Positions 57,022 to 64,000 of a stretch of DNA of 64,000 bases are shown here, in pieces (within the stretch, counting starts at the first letter, position 1; the number at the start of each line of letters is the position of its first letter). Location of the stretch: the NCBI RefSeq assembly GCF_019075875.1, contig NZ_JAHOOZ010000001.1:4464001-4528000 (forward strand). Direction: 5' to 3'. The notes under the pieces were generated by a model. That model worked only from the letters and a program-made list of their open reading frames with translations. It did not search any database and was not told the origin of the DNA. Position numbers and translations under genes: made by a program. Source of the stretch: Novosphingobium sp. G106. GTDB lineage: Bacteria > Pseudomonadota > Alphaproteobacteria > Sphingomonadales > Sphingomonadaceae.

Positions 57022-57355
57022 TATAGCATCGCTCGATTCGGCTTTTCATGCTCTCGCGGACCCTACGCGCAGGGCCGTGGTCAGCCGCCTCATCACGGGG
57101 CCGGCCTCGGTCACCGATCTGGCGCAGCCTTTCTCGATCGGCCTGCCGACCTTCCTCAAGCACCTCAAGGTTCTGGAGGACTCGGGCCTGATCGGCTCGG
57201 GCAAGACCGGGCGCGTCCGGACCTGCCATCTGAATCCGGCGCGGCTGACCGCGGCCGAGGCCTGGCTCGCCGAACAGCGCGCGATCTGGGAAGGCCGCGC
57301 CGACCGGCTGGCCGACTATGTCGAGAACTACATGCAGAAGGAGCAAGGACAATGA
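57011..57355 (+). CDS. ArsR-family transcriptional regulator (paired with SRPBCC gene)
   Basis: A 114 aa winged-helix repressor: LDSAFHALADPTRRAVVSRL, SIGLPTFLKHLKVLEDSGLIGSG-type recognition region, no metal-binding CxC. It overlaps the SRPBCC gene by 4 bp (ATGA). The start codon lies inside the second operator-like repeat, implying tight autorepression, and no ribosome binding site separate from the repeat is visible. Confidence 0.92.
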   Translation: MANNIASLDSAFHALADPTRRAVVSRLITGPASVTDLAQPFSIGLPTFLKHLKVLEDSGLIGSGKTGRVRTCHLNPARLTAAEAWLAEQRAIWEGRADRLADYVENYMQKEQGQ

Positions 57356-57822
57356 GCGCCGACCTAATGATCTCGCGCCTGATCAAGGCACCGCCTGCCG
57401 CCGTTTGGCAGGCCTGGAGCGATCCGCATCACTTCGCGCAATGGTGGATTCCGGAACCCTACGAATGCAAGGTCATCAAGCTCGACCTGCGCCCCGGCGG
57501 CGGTTTCGAGACGATGATGCGCGAGGGCGGCCTCGACAAGAATGGGGACGCGTTTCAGCCGCACGTCGAAGGTTGCTTCCTCGAGATCCAACCCGAACGG
57601 AAGCTGAGCTTTACCACCTCATTGGTGGAGGACTGGCGCCCGGGCGAACCCTGGCTGGCGCTGACGGCGCAGATAACCTTCACGCCCGAGGACGGCGGCA
57701 CGCGCTACACCGCGCGGGTGCTGCACAGGAATGAGGCCGAGGCGCGCAAGCATGACGAGATGGGCTTCTACGACGGCTGGGGCACGGCGCTCGCGCAGCT
57801 GGCACGGTTGCTGGAGAAATAA
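57352..57822 (+). CDS. SRPBCC (AHSA1-like) domain protein
   Basis: A 156 aa Bet v1-fold protein: ISRLIKAPPAAVWQAWSDPH, FAQWWIPEPYECKVIKLDLRPGG and a final helix GWGTALAQLARLLEK. Co-transcribed and coupled to the ArsR gene before it. Similar in architecture to the pair at 32876-33698, but with different operators, so the two modules probably respond to different signals. Confidence 0.92.
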   Translation: MSADLMISRLIKAPPAAVWQAWSDPHHFAQWWIPEPYECKVIKLDLRPGGGFETMMREGGLDKNGDAFQPHVEGCFLEIQPERKLSFTTSLVEDWRPGEPWLALTAQITFTPEDGGTRYTARVLHRNEAEARKHDEMGFYDGWGTALAQLARLLEK

Positions 57823-57828
57823 CAAAAC

Positions 57829-57858
57829 GCCGCCCCGGGTCGAAACCCGGGACGGCAC
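57829..57858. terminator. Bidirectional terminator between convergent genes
   Basis: GCCGCCCCGGGT and ACCCGGGACGGC with loop CGAA (one mismatch). The reverse strand has GTTTTGTTATTT after it, serving the Cdc48-type gene; the forward side serves the SRPBCC gene. Confidence 0.82.
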
Positions 57859-57879
57859 TTCTGCTTGCGTTGCTTCGCG

Positions 57880-60189
57880 TTACCCGTGCTTCCGCTCGCG
57901 CGTCGGCTCGAGCATGCCGGGGGCGATGAAGCCGATGGCCGGGACTTCCATGGCGCGCTTCTTCAGCTCGCCCTTCATCCGCTTGTACTCTTCCTCCATC
58001 TCGGCGGTCACCGTCGCGCGGCTGTCCTCGAGCGCGTCGGCGAAGTCGTCGGCGGTCACCTGGACGACCTCGGCCCCGCGCTTGCGGATGGCGATGAGGC
58101 CCGCGCGGCGAACCACGTCTTCGAGATCGGCGCCGGTGAAGCGCTCGGTCTCGCGGGCGATCACCGCCAGGTTCACATCCTCGGCCAACGGCATCTTCGC
58201 CGTGTGGATCTTGAGAATGTGCTCGCGGCCTTCCTCGCTCGGCGTGCCGACATAGACGAGCTCGTCGAAGCGGCCGGGCCGCAGCAGCGCCGGATCGACC
58301 AGCGCCGGGCGGTTGGTCGCACCGATCAGCACGACCGACTGCAGCTCCTCCATGCCGTCCATCTCGGCGAGGATGGTGTTGACCACCCGGCCGGTGACCT
58401 GCGGTTCGCCGCCGTTGCCGGAGCCGCGTGCGGGCACGAGGCTGTCGATCTCGTCGATGAAGATGACGCAAGGCGCCACCTGCCGCGCACGGGCGAAGAG
58501 CCGGGCGATCTGCTGCTCGCTCTCGCCGTACCACTTCGACAGCAGGTCGGACGACTTGATCGCGATGAAGTTGGCTTCCGCCTCCTTCGCCACGGCCTTG
58601 GCCAGCAGCGTCTTGCCCGTGCCTGGAGGCCCATAGAGCAGAAAGCCCTTGGCTGGCCGGATGCCCAGGCGGTGGAACGCCTCGGGACTCTTCAGCGGCA
58701 GCTCGACGCCTTCCTTTAGCTTGAGCTGGGCCTCGTCCAGGCCGCCGATATCGGACCAGCCGATGTTCGGCACCTGCACCATGACCTCGCGCATCGCCGA
58801 AGGCTGGACGCGCTTCAGCGCCGCGACGAAGTCCTCGCGCGTGACCGACAGGCTGTCGAGCACTTCGGGCGGAATCGTCTGCGCCTCGAGATCGAGCTTG
58901 GGCATGATCCGGCGCACGGCGTCGATCGCCGCCTCGCGGGTCAGCGCGGCGAGATCGGCACCGACGAAGCCGTGCGTCGTGCGCGCGAGTTCGGTCAGGT
59001 CGACGCCTTCGGCCAGCGGCATGCCGCGGGTGTGGATCGCCAGCACCTCGCGGCGGCCCTTCTCGTCGGGCACGCCGATGATGATCTCGCGGTCGAACCG
59101 GCCGGGCCGGCGCAGCGCCTCGTCGATCGCATCAGGCCGGTTGGTCGCGGCGATGACGACGATGTTGGAACGCGACTGCAGCCCGTCCATCAAGGTCAGC
59201 AGCTGTGCGACCAGGCGCTTCTCCGCCTCACCGTGCACCTGCTCGCGCTTGGGCGCGATCGGATCGATCTCGTCGATGAAGATGATCGAAGGGGAGGACT
59301 TGGCCGCCTCCTCGAACACTTCGCGCAGCGCCTTCTCGCTCTCGCCATAGCCCGAACCCATGATCTCGGGCCCGTTAATAGTGAAGAACGACGCCTCGCT
59401 CTCGTTCGCCACGGCGCGCGCGAGCATGGTCTTGCCGGTTCCTGGCGGGCCGTGCAGCAGCACGCCGCGCGGCGGATCGACACCCAGGCGGGTGAACAGC
59501 TCGGGATAGCGCAGCGGCAACTCGACCATCTCGCGCAGCTGGCGGATCGTGTCGCCCATGCCGCCGACGTCGTCGTAGTTGAGACCGGCGCGGCTCAGGC
59601 GCGCTTCCTCGAACTCCTCGCGCAGCTCGACCTCGGTGTTCTCGTCGATGTGGACGATGCCCTTGGGCGTGGTCGAGACGACGGTGAGGCGGATCTGGGT
59701 CAGCGCATAGGCCGGCGCATTGAACATGCGCTGGACCTGCGGCGGCATGTCGCGGACCTGCTGCTGGCCGGCGGTGGCGACGATGTCGCCCGCGATCAGC
59801 GGCCGTGCGAAGAAGTTGCGCTTGAGCGCCACGGAAGGACCCTGCAGGCGCATCTCGCGCTGCGCCGGAGCGAAGACGACGCGCTGCGCCGGACGCGATT
59901 CGGCCTTGCGGATGGTGACATGGTCGCCCGAGCCCACTTCGGCATTGGCCCGCTGCAGGCCGTCGAGGCGGATGACCTCGATGCCTTCGTCCTCGGCATA
60001 GGCGAGGACGGCGCGCGCGACGGTCACGCGCTTGCCGGTGATTTCGAGAACGTCGCCTTCGAGCGCGCCGAGCGCCGATAGCGCCGACTTGGGCAGACGG
60101 GCGATGCCGTGTCCGCTTTCTTCCTGGCGCGCAGCTGCGACCTGCAGCCGGACAGTCCGTTCTTCCACGTTCGTTGCCGTGTCGGCCAT
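57880..60189 (-). CDS. Cdc48/VCP-type AAA+ ATPase
   Basis: Double-ring unfoldase of 769 aa, the type usual in archaea and eukaryotes. An N-terminal double-psi barrel and CDC48_2 region (about 1-185; [20 protein letters not shown]), then D1 ([32 protein letters not shown]) and D2 ([33 protein letters not shown]) with both arginine-finger regions ([17 protein letters not shown]). Both ATP sites look active. The C-terminus (EPTRERKHG) lacks an HbYX proteasome-docking motif. Bacterial partners and substrates are unknown. Confidence 0.95.
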   Translation of the reverse strand: MADTATNVEERTVRLQVAAARQEESGHGIARLPKSALSALGALEGDVLEITGKRVTVARAVLAYAEDEGIEVIRLDGLQRANAEVGSGDHVTIRKAESRPAQRVVFAPAQREMRLQGPSVALKRNFFARPLIAGDIVATAGQQQVRDMPPQVQRMFNAPAYALTQIRLTVVSTTPKGIVHIDENTEVELREEFEEARLSRAGLNYDDVGGMGDTIRQLREMVELPLRYPELFTRLGVDPPRGVLLHGPPGTGKTMLARAVANESEASFFTINGPEIMGSGYGESEKALREVFEEAAKSSPSIIFIDEIDPIAPKREQVHGEAEKRLVAQLLTLMDGLQSRSNIVVIAATNRPDAIDEALRRPGRFDREIIIGVPDEKGRREVLAIHTRGMPLAEGVDLTELARTTHGFVGADLAALTREAAIDAVRRIMPKLDLEAQTIPPEVLDSLSVTREDFVAALKRVQPSAMREVMVQVPNIGWSDIGGLDEAQLKLKEGVELPLKSPEAFHRLGIRPAKGFLLYGPPGTGKTLLAKAVAKEAEANFIAIKSSDLLSKWYGESEQQIARLFARARQVAPCVIFIDEIDSLVPARGSGNGGEPQVTGRVVNTILAEMDGMEELQSVVLIGATNRPALVDPALLRPGRFDELVYVGTPSEEGREHILKIHTAKMPLAEDVNLAVIARETERFTGADLEDVVRRAGLIAIRKRGAEVVQVTADDFADALEDSRATVTAEMEEEYKRMKGELKKRAMEVPAIGFIAPGMLEPTRERKHG

Positions 60190-60606
60190 GTCAGATAGTC
60201 CCCAGATTTCGGTCCCTCGGAAGAGGTTAAAGCAAGCTAGGAACTGCGATGCACGATTGCAAAGGGGGTGTGCCGCGCAAGCCCGAAAAGGCGCCGGAAA
60301 CCGAGGACAAAAAAAGACCCGGACGTTGCCGGCCGGGCCTTGGAAGTTTTGGGAGAGGATGCCTGAAAGGCAGGTTCTTTATGATTCGAATCCGATTTTT
60401 GTGCAAGTGCGAAATAGCTTTTTGAGCTTGCAAAAACTGCAATCTAGCTTGCGTGGAAATGCATAATGATGATTTTAAAAGATAAAAATGACCTCAATCG
60501 AGTATTTCTAACTGACATCATTGTTCAATCTGTGGATATGTGCTGCGGTGCGTCAGAAGGTGTGGCGCTGCAGCAAGTTTCGACGGAAATCCGCGTTTTA
60601 TCGGGA
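60190..60606. other. 417-bp intergenic region, partly AT-rich
   Basis: Nearest cdc48 a possible reverse-strand promoter TTGCAA, 17 bases, TAGCTT (60262-60234) can be seen. At 60304-60335 a terminator lies on the reverse strand. From about 60360 to 60600 the sequence is notably AT-rich with no open frame; it could be the 3' untranslated region of the UspA gene or hold a small RNA. Confidence 0.5.
60304..60335 (-). terminator. Rho-independent terminator on the reverse strand
   Basis: Reverse strand GGCCCGG, loop, CCGGGTC then seven T residues. It lies about 270 bp past the UspA stop and 115 bp before the Cdc48-type start, so it insulates the two. Confidence 0.82.
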
Positions 60607-61389
60607 TCAGTGCGCCATCAGCAGCGCAGGGCGCGGACAGTCCTCGAGGAAATAGCGCGTGACGCCGCCGAACAAGAATTCGCGCATGCGGCTGCGGCCA
60701 TAGGCACCCATGATCAAAAGCTCGCCGCCGACCTTCATCACCGCCGCAGCCAGAGTCTCTTCGGTCGAGCCCTTGCGGGTCAGCTGGTGCGGCTCGGCCT
60801 TGATCGAATGGCGCGCCAGGTAGCGCACGGCGTCGGCCGCGGGAAAGCCGCCGGGCTTCTCGCCGACGGTCAGCACGTTGACCGAGGCGCAGCGCGCGAG
60901 CAGCGGGATCGCGCCGCGTAGCGCCGCCGCCACCTCGTTGCCGCCGTCCCAGGCGACGCAGGCATTCGCGACAGGAGCGGGAAGGGCCTTGTCGTTGGGC
61001 AGGACCAGCACCGGGGTCCGCGTCGCCAGCACCACTTCGCCGGCGATCGCACTGGCACGCGAGAGGATGACCACATCGGCCAGCCGCGAGGCCACCGCCA
61101 GGGCTTCGACCGGTTCGTCCTCGCTGCGGATCACATCGTAGGGTAGGCCCGATTCCTGCAGTTGCACCCGCAGCCGCGCGGCCTGGCCGTCGTCGTCGGC
61201 CAGCGCCTGCTTCATTGCGTCGGACGCGACATAGGAGCCGCCCATCGGGTCCATCGAGATATAGCGGCCGATCGGCGTGTCGACGAGCAGGGTGATATGT
61301 CCTTCGCCCGCCTTGGCGAGGGCCAGCGCCGTTTCCAGCCTGGCCGGCATGGCGGCACTGCGGTCCGCATAAACGAGGATCGAACGCAT
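60607..61389 (-). CDS. Universal stress protein (two UspA-like domains)
   Basis: A 260 aa protein with MRSILVYADRSAAMPARLETALALA at the start and, in the C-terminal half, VNVLTVGEKPGGFP and LLIMGAYGRSRMREFLFGGVTRY, the UspA ATP-binding signature (G-x2-G-x9-G). The first half is a degenerate copy. Probable cytosolic stress-response factor. ATG at 61389 follows GGGAGACGG. Confidence 0.9.
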   Translation of the reverse strand: MRSILVYADRSAAMPARLETALALAKAGEGHITLLVDTPIGRYISMDPMGGSYVASDAMKQALADDDGQAARLRVQLQESGLPYDVIRSEDEPVEALAVASRLADVVILSRASAIAGEVVLATRTPVLVLPNDKALPAPVANACVAWDGGNEVAAALRGAIPLLARCASVNVLTVGEKPGGFPAADAVRYLARHSIKAEPHQLTRKGSTEETLAAAVMKVGGELLIMGAYGRSRMREFLFGGVTRYFLEDCPRPALLMAH

Positions 61390-61497
61390 AGCCGTCTCCC
61401 TGTTTTTATTGCCCGATTGTGTTGTCATATCACGGGTCTTGCCTTCAATAGCCGCGTCTCGCTTTGATAACGATCAAAACTTTCGAAGGGTGCCGCC

Positions 61498-62142
61498 TTG
61501 ATACGCAAATTCAGTGCCGTGATCTTCGACTTCGGCGGCGTCATCACGGCTTCGCCGTTCGAGGCCTTCGCCCGGCTCGAAGCGGAGCGCGGATTGCCGC
61601 CGGGCCTGGTTCGACGGATCAATACGCTGAACCCCGATGGCAATGCCTGGGCGCGGCTCGAACGGTCGGAGATCGACACGGCCACGTTCGACACGCTGTT
61701 TGCCGAGGAAGCGGCCGCCTTGGGCCATGTTCTGCCCGGCCGCGATGTGCTTTCGGTGATCGCCGGCAAGGTCCGCCCGGAGATGGTGACGGCCTTGGGG
61801 AAGCTGCGCGGCGCTGGCTATCGCCTGGGCTGCATCACCAACAACATGCGCTCCGAGGAGAGCAAGCCGGGTGTCGGCGCGATGGGCCCCTATGCCGAGG
61901 CGATGGGCCATTTCGAGCATGTCATCGAGAGCGCCACTGCGGGCGTACGCAAGCCCGATCCACGGATCTATGCGATGATGTGTCAGGCGCTGGCGCTGCC
62001 GCCCGAAGCCTGCGTCTATCTCGACGACCTCGGGATCAACTGCAAGCCGGCCGCGGCGATGGGCATGCACGCGATCAAGGTCACCAGCGGCGCGCAGGCG
62101 CTGGTGGATCTCGGCGCGGCGCTGGGGATGGAACTGGCCTAG
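61498..62142 (+). CDS. HAD-family hydrolase (subfamily IA)
   Basis: A 214 aa phosphatase-like HAD protein. Motif I is VIFDFGGVI (with Gly-Gly after the first Asp-x-Gly, as in the epoxide-hydrolase N-terminal group), motif II CITNN, motif III RKPDPRIYAMM and motif IV CVYLDDLGINCKPAAAMGM. TTG at 61498 with GAAGGG upstream is the likely start; no ATG lies near. Substrate unknown. Confidence 0.87.
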   Translation: MIRKFSAVIFDFGGVITASPFEAFARLEAERGLPPGLVRRINTLNPDGNAWARLERSEIDTATFDTLFAEEAAALGHVLPGRDVLSVIAGKVRPEMVTALGKLRGAGYRLGCITNNMRSEESKPGVGAMGPYAEAMGHFEHVIESATAGVRKPDPRIYAMMCQALALPPEACVYLDDLGINCKPAAAMGMHAIKVTSGAQALVDLGAALGMELA

Positions 62143-62152
62143 GCCTCTCCGG

Positions 62153-62605
62153 TCAGCCGGGCAGCGTTCCCGTCTGGCGCAAGGCTTCGCCCAGCGCGAG
62201 CGCCGCCGAAGTGGCCAGGTTCATCGAGCGCACCTGCGGCCGCATCGGAATGCGCAATCGCGCGTCGCAGGCCTCCGCCACGGCAACGGGCACGCCCGCG
62301 CTTTCCTTCCCGAAAAGCAGGACATCGTCGGCCTGGAAGGCGAACTCGTAGGCCGATTGGCTGCTCTTCGTGGTGAACAGCACCAGCCTTTGCGAACCGG
62401 TCGTAGCCTTGAACGCATCGAAGCCGGCGTGGCGAGTGACGCTGACGTGATCGATATAGTCCATCGCGGTGCGGCGCACTCTGCGATCGTCCCAGGTGAA
62501 GCCCATCGGCTCGATCAGGTCTATCTCAGCACCGAAGCAGGCGCCGAGCCGCAGGACGGCGCCGACGTTTCCCGCGATTTCGGGCTCGAACAGGGCAATG
62601 CGCAT
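62153..62605 (-). CDS. trmL: tRNA (cytidine(34)-2'-O)-methyltransferase
   Basis: SPOUT-class RNA methyltransferase modifying the wobble base of tRNA-Leu, 150 aa. MRIALFEPEIAGNVGAVLRLG, LFTTKSSQSAYEFAF, LLFGKESAGVP and the trefoil-knot end RIPMRPQVRSMNLATSAALAL are diagnostic. Convergent with the HAD gene, 10 bp apart. Confidence 0.95.
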   Translation of the reverse strand: MRIALFEPEIAGNVGAVLRLGACFGAEIDLIEPMGFTWDDRRVRRTAMDYIDHVSVTRHAGFDAFKATTGSQRLVLFTTKSSQSAYEFAFQADDVLLFGKESAGVPVAVAEACDARLRIPMRPQVRSMNLATSAALALGEALRQTGTLPG

Positions 62606-62649
62606 GCGGGCTTGTTGGCGGCGGCGAGAGAGCCGCGCAAGCCTGCTTT

Positions 62650-63462
62650 TCAGCGAGCGGCCAGAAGCCGGCGTGCGCCCTCAACGCAGCGCCGGGTCCG
62701 CTCGCGCGGGCCGATCCCCGCCTCGGCGAGCGAGCGTATCGGGATCTCGAGGCTGATGACCACGTCCTCAGGCACCAGGCGGACGAATTCCTGCAGTGGC
62801 AGCTCGCCGTCGCCCGGAGCCATGCGCTCGTACATCGCCTCTTCCATGTAAGTGTCGAAGCGCGGCGCCCAGGGCGCGTCGGCCAGCTGGACGTAGCCGA
62901 TCAGCGCCGGATCGAGCGCAGCGAAATCCGCCAGGCTGTTGCCCAGGCGGAAGAAGTGCATCGAATCGATCACCAGCGAGAAATTCGGCCGGCCGACCCC
63001 GCGGGTGACTTCGAGCGCCGGCGCGACGCGGTCGAGCGGGCCGAGCGAGCCCATCTCGGCGCTCACCTGCAGTCCGCGTTCCGCCGCGATCTCGGAAAGA
63101 ACGCCGAAGCCGTCGATCGCCTGGTTCATGTCCTTGCCGATCGAGACGACGTTGATCCGGTCGCAGCCGAGTTCGGCGACCAGATCGAGGTCGCCGGCGA
63201 AGCCGCCCATGTCGTTGTCCGGCAGAACGGCAAAACCCTCGACGATGGCGATCCGCACGCCGAGATCGCGTGCTGCTGCCACCGTTTCGCGGCGCTGCGC
63301 CGGATCCTCGCGCAGGTTCCAGGCGGGGTGGTCGTCGGGATTGTAGCCGCCCGGTGCCGGGGCCAGGCCGATGCCCACGCAGTCGCAGCCGAGATCGGCG
63401 GCGAGCGCGACGATCTGCGGTGGCGGCATGCCGAAAAGGCCGAGCCGTTCGATACCCAGCAT
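62650..63462 (-). CDS. Sugar phosphate isomerase/epimerase-like TIM-barrel protein
   Basis: A 270 aa AP-endonuclease-2-like barrel. MLGIERLGLFGMPPPQIVAL, AAARDLGVRIAIVEG, LQVSAEMGSLGPLDRV, LVIDSMHFFRLGNS and VVISLEIPIRSLAE carry the acidic and His metal ligands expected. It lies upstream of trmL on the same strand, 44 bp apart. The real substrate may not be a sugar; members occur in aromatic and steroid degradation regions. Confidence 0.85.
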   Translation of the reverse strand: MLGIERLGLFGMPPPQIVALAADLGCDCVGIGLAPAPGGYNPDDHPAWNLREDPAQRRETVAAARDLGVRIAIVEGFAVLPDNDMGGFAGDLDLVAELGCDRINVVSIGKDMNQAIDGFGVLSEIAAERGLQVSAEMGSLGPLDRVAPALEVTRGVGRPNFSLVIDSMHFFRLGNSLADFAALDPALIGYVQLADAPWAPRFDTYMEEAMYERMAPGDGELPLQEFVRLVPEDVVISLEIPIRSLAEAGIGPRERTRRCVEGARRLLAAR

Positions 63463-63602
63463 GGTTCTCTCCCTCGCCTGGATAGTCGACACTTCCCAAA
63501 TCGCGGTCAATTGCGAAAACCGGACCGGGCGGCGTCGCGTTCGCAATTGCGACACGGGGGCGCTTCCGCTAACCGGCACGCTTCCGCGCCTCAGGAGGCC
63601 CC

Positions 63603-64000
63603 ATGAACAAGATCTATCCCTCAGCCGCCGCCGCCCTCGACGGGGTGCTGCGCGACGGCCTGCTGATCGCCTGCGGCGGTTTCGGCCTTTGCGGTATCCC
63701 CGAGCGTCTGCTCGACGCGGTGCGCGACAGCGGCGTCAAGGATCTGACTTTCGCCTCGAACAATGCCGGCATCGACAACGAGGGCATCGGCAAGCTGCTG
63801 CGCACGCATCAGGTGCGCAAGATGATCGCGAGCTACGTCGGCGAGAACAAGGAGTTCGAGCGCCAGTACCTTTCGGGCGAGCTCGAGGTCGAATTCTGCC
63901 CCCAGGGCACCCTGGCCGAGCGCATGCGCGCGGGCGGCGCGGGCATCCCGGGCTTCTACACCAAGACCGGCGTCGGCACCTTGATCGCCGAGGGCAAGGA
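63603..64000 (+). CDS. 3-oxoacid CoA-transferase subunit A, N-terminal part
   Basis: Start of the alpha subunit of a succinyl-CoA:3-ketoacid type CoA transferase, used in ketone body or beta-ketoadipate metabolism. [20 protein letters not shown], then [18 protein letters not shown] and [36 protein letters not shown] and FYTKTGVGT are strongly conserved. TCAGGAGG precedes the ATG. It runs off the window after 132 codons; the beta subunit should follow. Confidence 0.93.
   Translation, partial: MNKIYPSAAAALDGVLRDGLLIACGGFGLCGIPERLLDAVRDSGVKDLTFASNNAGIDNEGIGKLLRTHQVRKMIASYVGENKEFERQYLSGELEVEFCPQGTLAERMRAGGAGIPGFYTKTGVGTLIAEGK

Overview
The window is high-GC alphaproteobacterial DNA, most likely from a sphingomonad (Novosphingobium/Sphingomonas type). 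This rests on gene content read from the sequence: a DUF3576 lipoprotein-leuS-lptE-holA block, a PEPxxWA-CTERM protein, methionine synthase split into two genes, a short second-type glutamyl-tRNA synthetase, and many small catabolic enzymes. No rRNA, tRNA, CRISPR array, insertion sequence or prophage was recognised.

Layout. 0-14 kb is mostly housekeeping: galU (partial) divergent from murA, a broken chromate transporter facing a broken ribbon-helix-helix gene, phaB, an orphan exported protein, DUF3576-leuS-lptE-holA, an L,D-transpeptidase and a PAS-GGDEF-EAL protein. 14-30 kb is an accessory catabolic region: glycosyltransferase/TetR pair, cytochrome P450, large alpha/beta hydrolase, LLM oxidoreductase, two tandem amidohydrolases, a TauD-type dioxygenase, an HSL-type esterase, recQ, a carboxymuconolactone-decarboxylase-like protein, a metallo-beta-lactamase-fold enzyme and an SDR. 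30-40 kb holds an HD-GYP phosphodiesterase, a phosphotransferase-fold protein, an ArsR/SRPBCC pair, and a methionine-cycle operon (ArsR-methyltransferase regulator, metF, metH in two parts). 40-50 kb has nadE-gltX, a PEP-CTERM protein, a MATE transporter and groESL with a CIRCE operator. 50-64 kb has an LpxO-like hydroxylase, a class-A-like serine hydrolase, two tandem alanine-rich lipoproteins, polA-mscS, a second ArsR/SRPBCC pair, a Cdc48-type AAA+ ATPase, a UspA protein, a HAD hydrolase, trmL, an epimerase-like protein and the start of a CoA-transferase subunit.

Regulation. Several regulator genes sit beside clear palindromes: a 10-4-10 repeat before the methionine-cycle regulator, a 17-6-17 repeat before one ArsR gene, two tandem 9-4-9 operators before the other, and related TATCA-type motifs before the TetR, P450 and hydrolase genes. 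The tandem lipoprotein genes share promoter, leader and a terminator whose stem shows a compensatory base-pair change.

Sequence integrity. Four genes (ribbon-helix-helix, SDR, HD-GYP, polA) are frameshifted at or next to G/C runs, and holA shows the same pattern at its start. A fifth broken gene (chrA) looks like a deletion between short direct repeats. The homopolymer pattern suggests base-calling errors at least as strongly as real mutations, so these genes should be treated as probably intact in the organism until the reads are checked.
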